Origin: WHSM01 sp036375165
Lineage (GTDB): Bacteria > Actinomycetota > Actinomycetes > Mycobacteriales > Micromonosporaceae
Direction of reading: 5' to 3'
Assembly (NCBI GenBank): GCA_036375165.1
Contig: DASUSI010000112.1
Location: 1 to 47,632, forward strand
Length of the DNA: 47,632 bases
Made by a program: the position numbers and the translations under genes. Under the pieces are notes generated by a model. The model ran no database searches. It saw only the letters and a program-made list of their open reading frames with translations, and had not been told where the DNA came from. Shown piece after piece: positions 43,965-47,632 of this stretch; position 1 is the first letter of the stretch, and every line of letters starts with the position of its first letter.

Positions 43965-45929
43965 TCACGTGGGCACCCCCGGCTCGTCGTACGCCCGTTC
44001 CCGGGCCCGTTCCGCCTCGTCCCGCTCGTACGCGGTGACCAGGTTGGCGTAGCCAGGCACGGTGGCGAGCAGTTCCTGGTGGGCACCCCGGGCCACGACG
44101 CGGCCGTGCTCCAGGTAGACGACCTCGTCCGCGAGTGCGATGGTGGCCCGCCGGTACGCGACAACCAGCACGCTGGTACGTACCGCCGCTTCCCGTAACC
44201 CGGCCAGGATCGCGGCCTCCACCCGTGGGTCCACCGCGCTGGTCGCGTCGTCGAGGATCAACAGCCGGGGCCGCCCAGCGAGCGCCCGCGCCAGGGTGAG
44301 TCGTTGCCGCTGGCCCCCGGACAGACTGGTGCCACGTTCCCCCACCTCGGTTTCCAGGCCGCGTTCCAGATGCGCCACGAAGCCGTCGGCCTGGGCGAGC
44401 CGCAGTGCCGCCCACACCTCCTGGTCATCGTGCTGGTCATCGGGCTCACCAGGACCGCCATCGTCAGGCTCAGCCCCGGCGGAATGAGCACCTCCGTCCC
44501 GGTGCGTGGCGTGGTCGCCGTGACCGGCACCGGCCACCGGCCGCCGGTGATCTTCCATGACCCGCCCGTCGAACCCTCGACCCAGGGTGACGTTCTCCCG
44601 GACCGTGTCGTCGAAGACAAAGGGCACCTGTGGTACCAGGGCGGCCGTGGCGGCCAGCGAGTCAGCGGCCAGCTCCCGTACGTCCCGGCCGTCGATGCGT
44701 ACCGTCCCGGTGTCCGGGTCGACCAGGCGGGCGGCCAGGGAGACGATGGTGGACTTTCCGGACCCGGTGGGCCCCACCAACGCGACGGTACGGCCTTCCG
44801 GAACCCGGAACGACACCCCGTGCAGGACCTGGGCGGCCGGATCTCCCGGTTCGGCCGGCGGATAGCCGAACGAGACGTCGTCGAACTCCAACACCGCCGG
44901 ACGGCCGGCGGCGTCGAGCCGGTGCTCGCCGTAGGGCATGTCCCCGGTGGCCCGCAGCACCGCCGCGACCCGCTCGAAGCCCACCACACTGCGCGGCAAC
45001 TCGCCCAACACCCAGCCGATCGCGCGTACCGGAAATCCGAGCACGGTGAACAGGAACGCCGCGCTGACCAGTTCGGCCACACTGATCGCGCCGGAGGACA
45101 GCCGCAGCGACCCGACCACCAGCACCGCGAGGGTGCCGAGGTTGGGCAACGCGTCCATGGCCGGGTCGAACAGGCCGCGCACCTGGCCCATCGCGACCAG
45201 GCCGTCGCGCAGTTCTCGGGCCTTGGCCTCGAACCGGCCGGTCTCCTCGGCTTCGCGGCCCATGGTCTTGACGATCAGCGCACCGTCGAAGCTCTCGTGG
45301 GCGATCGCGCTGAGTTCGGCCCGCAACTGCTGCGCCCGGGTGGCGCGGGGCGACATCCGGCGGGAGTAGACCACGTTCACCGCGAACACTGTCGGAAACA
45401 CCGCGAGCCCGACCATGGCGAGGGCCCAGTCGGTGGCGAACAACGCCCCGATCGCCCCGACCAGCATCACGATGGTGCCGACCGCGAACGGCAACGGCGC
45501 GATCGGGTACCAGGCGGCCTCCACGTCGGCGTTCGCGTTGGACAGCAGGGTCCCGGTGGCGTGCCGGTGGTGCCATTCCAACGGAAGCCGCAGGTAACGC
45601 CGGGTGACCCTGCGACGGTACGCGGCCTGTAACCGGTACTGCATCGCGCCGGCCCCCAGCCGGCGACCGACGATGCCCAGCACCCGCAGCAGGCTCACCG
45701 AGAACACCGCACCGGCCGCGGCGGCCAGCGCCGCCACCGTCACCGAGCCGCTGTCGATGGCGGGCACCACGACGGATCCGATCACCGTGCCGACCACGTA
45801 CGCGGACACGATGGTCATCACGCCGAACAGCGTGCTGCCGGCGACTCCGACAGCGAAGACCCAGGGTTCCTCACGGATGGCACGACCGAGAACCCGCAGC
45901 CCCTTTCCGAGCACCCCGTCGCCGGCCAC
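43965..45929 (-). CDS. ABC exporter half-transporter, degenerate NBD with His/Asp-rich insert
   Basis: A 654-residue exporter subunit with six membrane segments and an ATPase domain. Walker A (GPTGSGKST) and signature (LSGGQRQRL) are normal. The Walker B reads LLILDDATSAVD, with Asp in place of catalytic Glu, and the H-loop His is Tyr592 (VVAYRRATI), so this site should not hydrolyse ATP well. Between Q-loop and signature an insert of about 46 residues (about 458-503) is rich in His, Asp and Gly (GHGDHATHRDGGAH, DDQHDDQ). It is absent from ordinary exporters and could bind metal. It is first in the two-gene operon; the next gene starts 34 bp on. Confidence 0.93.
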   Translation of the reverse strand: MAGDGVLGKGLRVLGRAIREEPWVFAVGVAGSTLFGVMTIVSAYVVGTVIGSVVVPAIDSGSVTVAALAAAAGAVFSVSLLRVLGIVGRRLGAGAMQYRLQAAYRRRVTRRYLRLPLEWHHRHATGTLLSNANADVEAAWYPIAPLPFAVGTIVMLVGAIGALFATDWALAMVGLAVFPTVFAVNVVYSRRMSPRATRAQQLRAELSAIAHESFDGALIVKTMGREAEETGRFEAKARELRDGLVAMGQVRGLFDPAMDALPNLGTLAVLVVGSLRLSSGAISVAELVSAAFLFTVLGFPVRAIGWVLGELPRSVVGFERVAAVLRATGDMPYGEHRLDAAGRPAVLEFDDVSFGYPPAEPGDPAAQVLHGVSFRVPEGRTVALVGPTGSGKSTIVSLAARLVDPDTGTVRIDGRDVRELAADSLAATAALVPQVPFVFDDTVRENVTLGRGFDGRVMEDHRRPVAGAGHGDHATHRDGGAHSAGAEPDDGGPGEPDDQHDDQEVWAALRLAQADGFVAHLERGLETEVGERGTSLSGGQRQRLTLARALAGRPRLLILDDATSAVDPRVEAAILAGLREAAVRTSVLVVAYRRATIALADEVVYLEHGRVVARGAHQELLATVPGYANLVTAYERDEAERARERAYDEPGVPT

Positions 45930-46065
45930 CGGTCTCCTCTCGGCACACAGAAGGCCCGAAATCCGATTCCGGTCCTTACCGCTTGTCTATCAGACCCGGG
46001 CGGGTGGCTACTACGCGACGGGGGCCACGCGACGCGGTCCGTGGCGACACCGCGCCGCACCGTGT

Positions 46066-46099
46066 CACCTGCCCGGTCGCGACGGCGTTCGGGCAGGTG
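46066..46099. promoter_or_regulatory. 10-bp inverted repeat between divergent genes
   Basis: CACCTGCCCG (46066-46075) and CGGGCAGGTG (46090-46099) are perfect inverted repeats around a 14-bp spacer that itself holds the palindrome GTCGCGAC. They lie 72 bp before the TIGR03085-type gene and 137 bp before the ABC exporter. A shared operator is possible. I see no regulator gene nearby on this side. Confidence 0.4.
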
Positions 46100-46170
46100 G
46101 ATCGCGGCTCGGTGCTCCCGACGGGTGGGAGAAACCCGGGAAAGGCCCCGGGCACCGGCACAATGTCGGC

Positions 46171-46803
46171 ATGACAGGGTACGCACGGGCCGAACGGGAG
46201 CAACTCGCCGACCTGCTACGGGAGCTCGGTCCCGAAGCACCGACACTGTGCGGGGACTGGACCACCGCCGACCTGGCCGCCCATCTGGTGGTCCGCGACC
46301 GCCGGCCGGACAGCGGCCCGGGACTGCTGGTGCCGGCGCTGGCCGACTGGACCGAGTCGGTACGCCGGGCGGCGCTCGGATCGGACAGCTACCTCGAGTT
46401 GGTCGACAAGGTGGCACGGCCACCGTGGTGGAGCCCGGTGTCCAACCCGTTGCTGCACGAGCCGGTGAACCTGATGGAGTACTTCATCCATCACGAGGAC
46501 GTACGCCGGGCACAGCCGGACCGCCAACCGCGCGAGCTTCCAACCGAGATGGCCCAGGCGCTGTGGCGGCGACTCAGCGCGCTACGGATCATGCTGCGCA
46601 AGGTGCCGGCGGCGGTCACCCTGGTCGCGCCAGGCCATGGTGAGTTGTCGGCCGGGCGAGGCGGGGACGCCAGGGTACGGATCACCGGGGACCCGGGAGA
46701 ACTGCTGCTGTTCTGCTCCGGGCGCCAACCGGTGGCGCGGGTGGAACTGGAAGGTCCAGACGAGATCGTGCGGCGGCTGCGTTCCGCGAGCTTCAGCCTC
46801 TGA
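46171..46803 (+). CDS. TIGR03085 family metal-binding protein (DinB-like)
   Basis: A 210-residue protein of the DinB / mycothiol-dependent maleylpyruvate isomerase superfamily. The opening helix RAEREQLADLLRELGPEAPTLC and DWTTADLAAHLVVRDRRPDSG carry the first metal histidine; HEPVNLMEYFIHHEDVRRAQP carries the next ones and is the mark of the TIGR03085 group. A C-terminal SCP2-like part (ITGDPGELLLFCSGRQ) follows. The family's reaction is not established; a mycothiol-linked step is possible. I chose the ATG at 46171; the frame runs back to 45604 under the ABC gene. A CACAAT 6 nt upstream hints at a leaderless start. Confidence 0.88.
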   Translation: MTGYARAEREQLADLLRELGPEAPTLCGDWTTADLAAHLVVRDRRPDSGPGLLVPALADWTESVRRAALGSDSYLELVDKVARPPWWSPVSNPLLHEPVNLMEYFIHHEDVRRAQPDRQPRELPTEMAQALWRRLSALRIMLRKVPAAVTLVAPGHGELSAGRGGDARVRITGDPGELLLFCSGRQPVARVELEGPDEIVRRLRSASFSL

Positions 46804-46856
46804 GGGTCGCCACCCTGGTCGCCGGTTGATCCGGGCGTGGTGCGAAGGTGACCGGC

Positions 46857-47630
46857 ATGGCTGACGCGTTCTACCTGCCACTCGGCGACGACCGCTACCT
46901 GGCCACCCCCGCCACCGAGGGCCCCTGGAGTCCAGAGTTCCAGCACGGCGGCCCGCCCACGGCGCTTCTGGTGCACGTGATGGAACGGACAGCGCCACGG
47001 GACACCGCCCTGCTGACCCGGATCACCGCGGAATTCCTGGCCCCCGTGCCGGTCACCGAACTGCGGGCGGTGACCCGGGTGGTACGGGACGGCCGCAACA
47101 CGCAGCTGCTGGCCGGCGAACTCGCGACCGGGGACCGTACCGTGATGCGGGCCTTCGCGTGGCGGCTACGCCGTACCGACCTCGAAAGCCTGGAGGCGAT
47201 CGGTGACGCATCCCCGCCGTCTGTCCCCGACGCCACGGTGGGCAGCCCGGTCGGTGTCGACTTCGGATACGCCAGAGCGGTCGAGTGGCGGGTCGCGGCG
47301 GGCACGACCACAGGTCCCGGTCCGGCCACCGTGTGGACCCGGTTGCGGACCGCGGTGGTCGCGGGTGCGGAACCGTCCCCGGCGCAGCGGGTGGTGGCGG
47401 TCGCCGACTCCGGCAGCGGGGTGAGCGCGGAGCTGGATTTCGCCGGGTGGAGCTTCCTGAACGTGGATCTGACCGTGCACCTGGTACGGCCACCGACCGG
47501 CGAATGGGTGTGTCTGGACGCCCGGACCCAGGTGGACCCGGGTGGCGTCGGACTGGCGAACACCACGCTGTGGGACAGGTCCGGCCGGATCGGCACGGCT
47601 GCGCAGTCGCTGCTGGTGGCGCCGCGCTGA
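46857..47630 (+). CDS. Thioesterase family protein (TesB-like double hotdog)
   Basis: A 257-residue acyl-CoA thioesterase-like protein with two hotdog folds, distinct from the tesB at 15337-16227. The first half has the family strings TPATEGPWSPEFQHGGPPTALL and TRITAEFLAPVPV, the second has WSFLNVDLTVHLVRPPTGEWVCLDA and TTLWDRSGRIGTAAQSLLV. This is the 4HBT_3 type, common in actinomycetes, often of unknown substrate. I chose the ATG at 46857-46859, with GAAGG 7-8 nt upstream; an in-frame GTG at 46848 overlaps that ribosome binding site. The stop at 47628-47630 is 2 bp from the window edge, so the gene is complete. It follows the TIGR03085 gene by 53 bp and may share its transcript. Confidence 0.88.
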   Translation: MADAFYLPLGDDRYLATPATEGPWSPEFQHGGPPTALLVHVMERTAPRDTALLTRITAEFLAPVPVTELRAVTRVVRDGRNTQLLAGELATGDRTVMRAFAWRLRRTDLESLEAIGDASPPSVPDATVGSPVGVDFGYARAVEWRVAAGTTTGPGPATVWTRLRTAVVAGAEPSPAQRVVAVADSGSGVSAELDFAGWSFLNVDLTVHLVRPPTGEWVCLDARTQVDPGGVGLANTTLWDRSGRIGTAAQSLLVAPR

Positions 47631-47632
47631 CC

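Overview
This 47.6 kb window is high-GC chromosomal DNA from an actinomycete. The gene families and their order (rpsA, methyltransferase and polA beside a liv operon and an ANTAR regulator; gltBD-pyk-tesB; hisI-trpE-trpM-trpCBA near lgt; XRE/DUF397 pairs; abundant GTG and TTG starts; probable leaderless genes) fit Micromonosporaceae best. That placement is inferred from gene content and order; the genus cannot be fixed by eye. Most of the window is core metabolism, not an accessory island.

Layout. 1-5.6 kb: rpsA (-), a class I methyltransferase (+) and polA (-). 5.6-10.6 kb: a complete branched-chain amino acid ABC operon transcribed leftward as livK-livH-livM-livG-livF, with a 13-bp hairpin between livK and livH. 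10.8-12.4 kb: the ANTAR regulator pdtaR (-), tRNA-Leu(CAA) (+) and, 47 bp after the tRNA, a free-standing helix-turn-helix/LAGLIDADG protein. 12.4-15.3 kb: a PLP-dependent amino acid decarboxylase (+) facing a TauE/SafE anion exporter and its Rrf2 regulator (-). 15.3-23.9 kb: tesB, pyk, gltD and gltB (all -). 24.2-26 kb: a DUF397/XRE regulatory pair with a divergent small partner gene. 26-31.8 kb: divergent gmd and fcl for GDP-L-fucose synthesis, a WecG/TagA glycosyltransferase, a two-domain SDR and an FAD monooxygenase. 31.8-38.8 kb: lgt (-), a Nudix gene (+) and the trp operon hisI-trpE-trpM-trpC-trpB-trpA (-). 38.9-41.1 kb: an ABC ATPase-permease-TetR operon with a visible operator. 41.2-47.6 kb: an unrecognised gene, a heterodimeric ABC exporter, a TIGR03085 protein and a TesB-like thioesterase.

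How the genes work together. Nitrogen and amino acid themes recur: uptake (liv), assimilation (gltBD), tryptophan synthesis and amine formation by the decarboxylase. Many neighbours overlap by ATGA, GTGA, TGATG or TAATG, so translational coupling is common.

I see no CRISPR array, insertion sequence, prophage or biosynthetic megacluster, and no clear-cut new system. The items most worth a second look are the tRNA-linked LAGLIDADG gene, the XRE/DUF397/partner triad with its 60-bp internal duplication, the ABC exporter with one degenerate ATP site and a His/Asp-rich insert, a possible eroded HGxxPAAW gene in the trp operon, and several palindromic operators that fit their neighbouring regulators.
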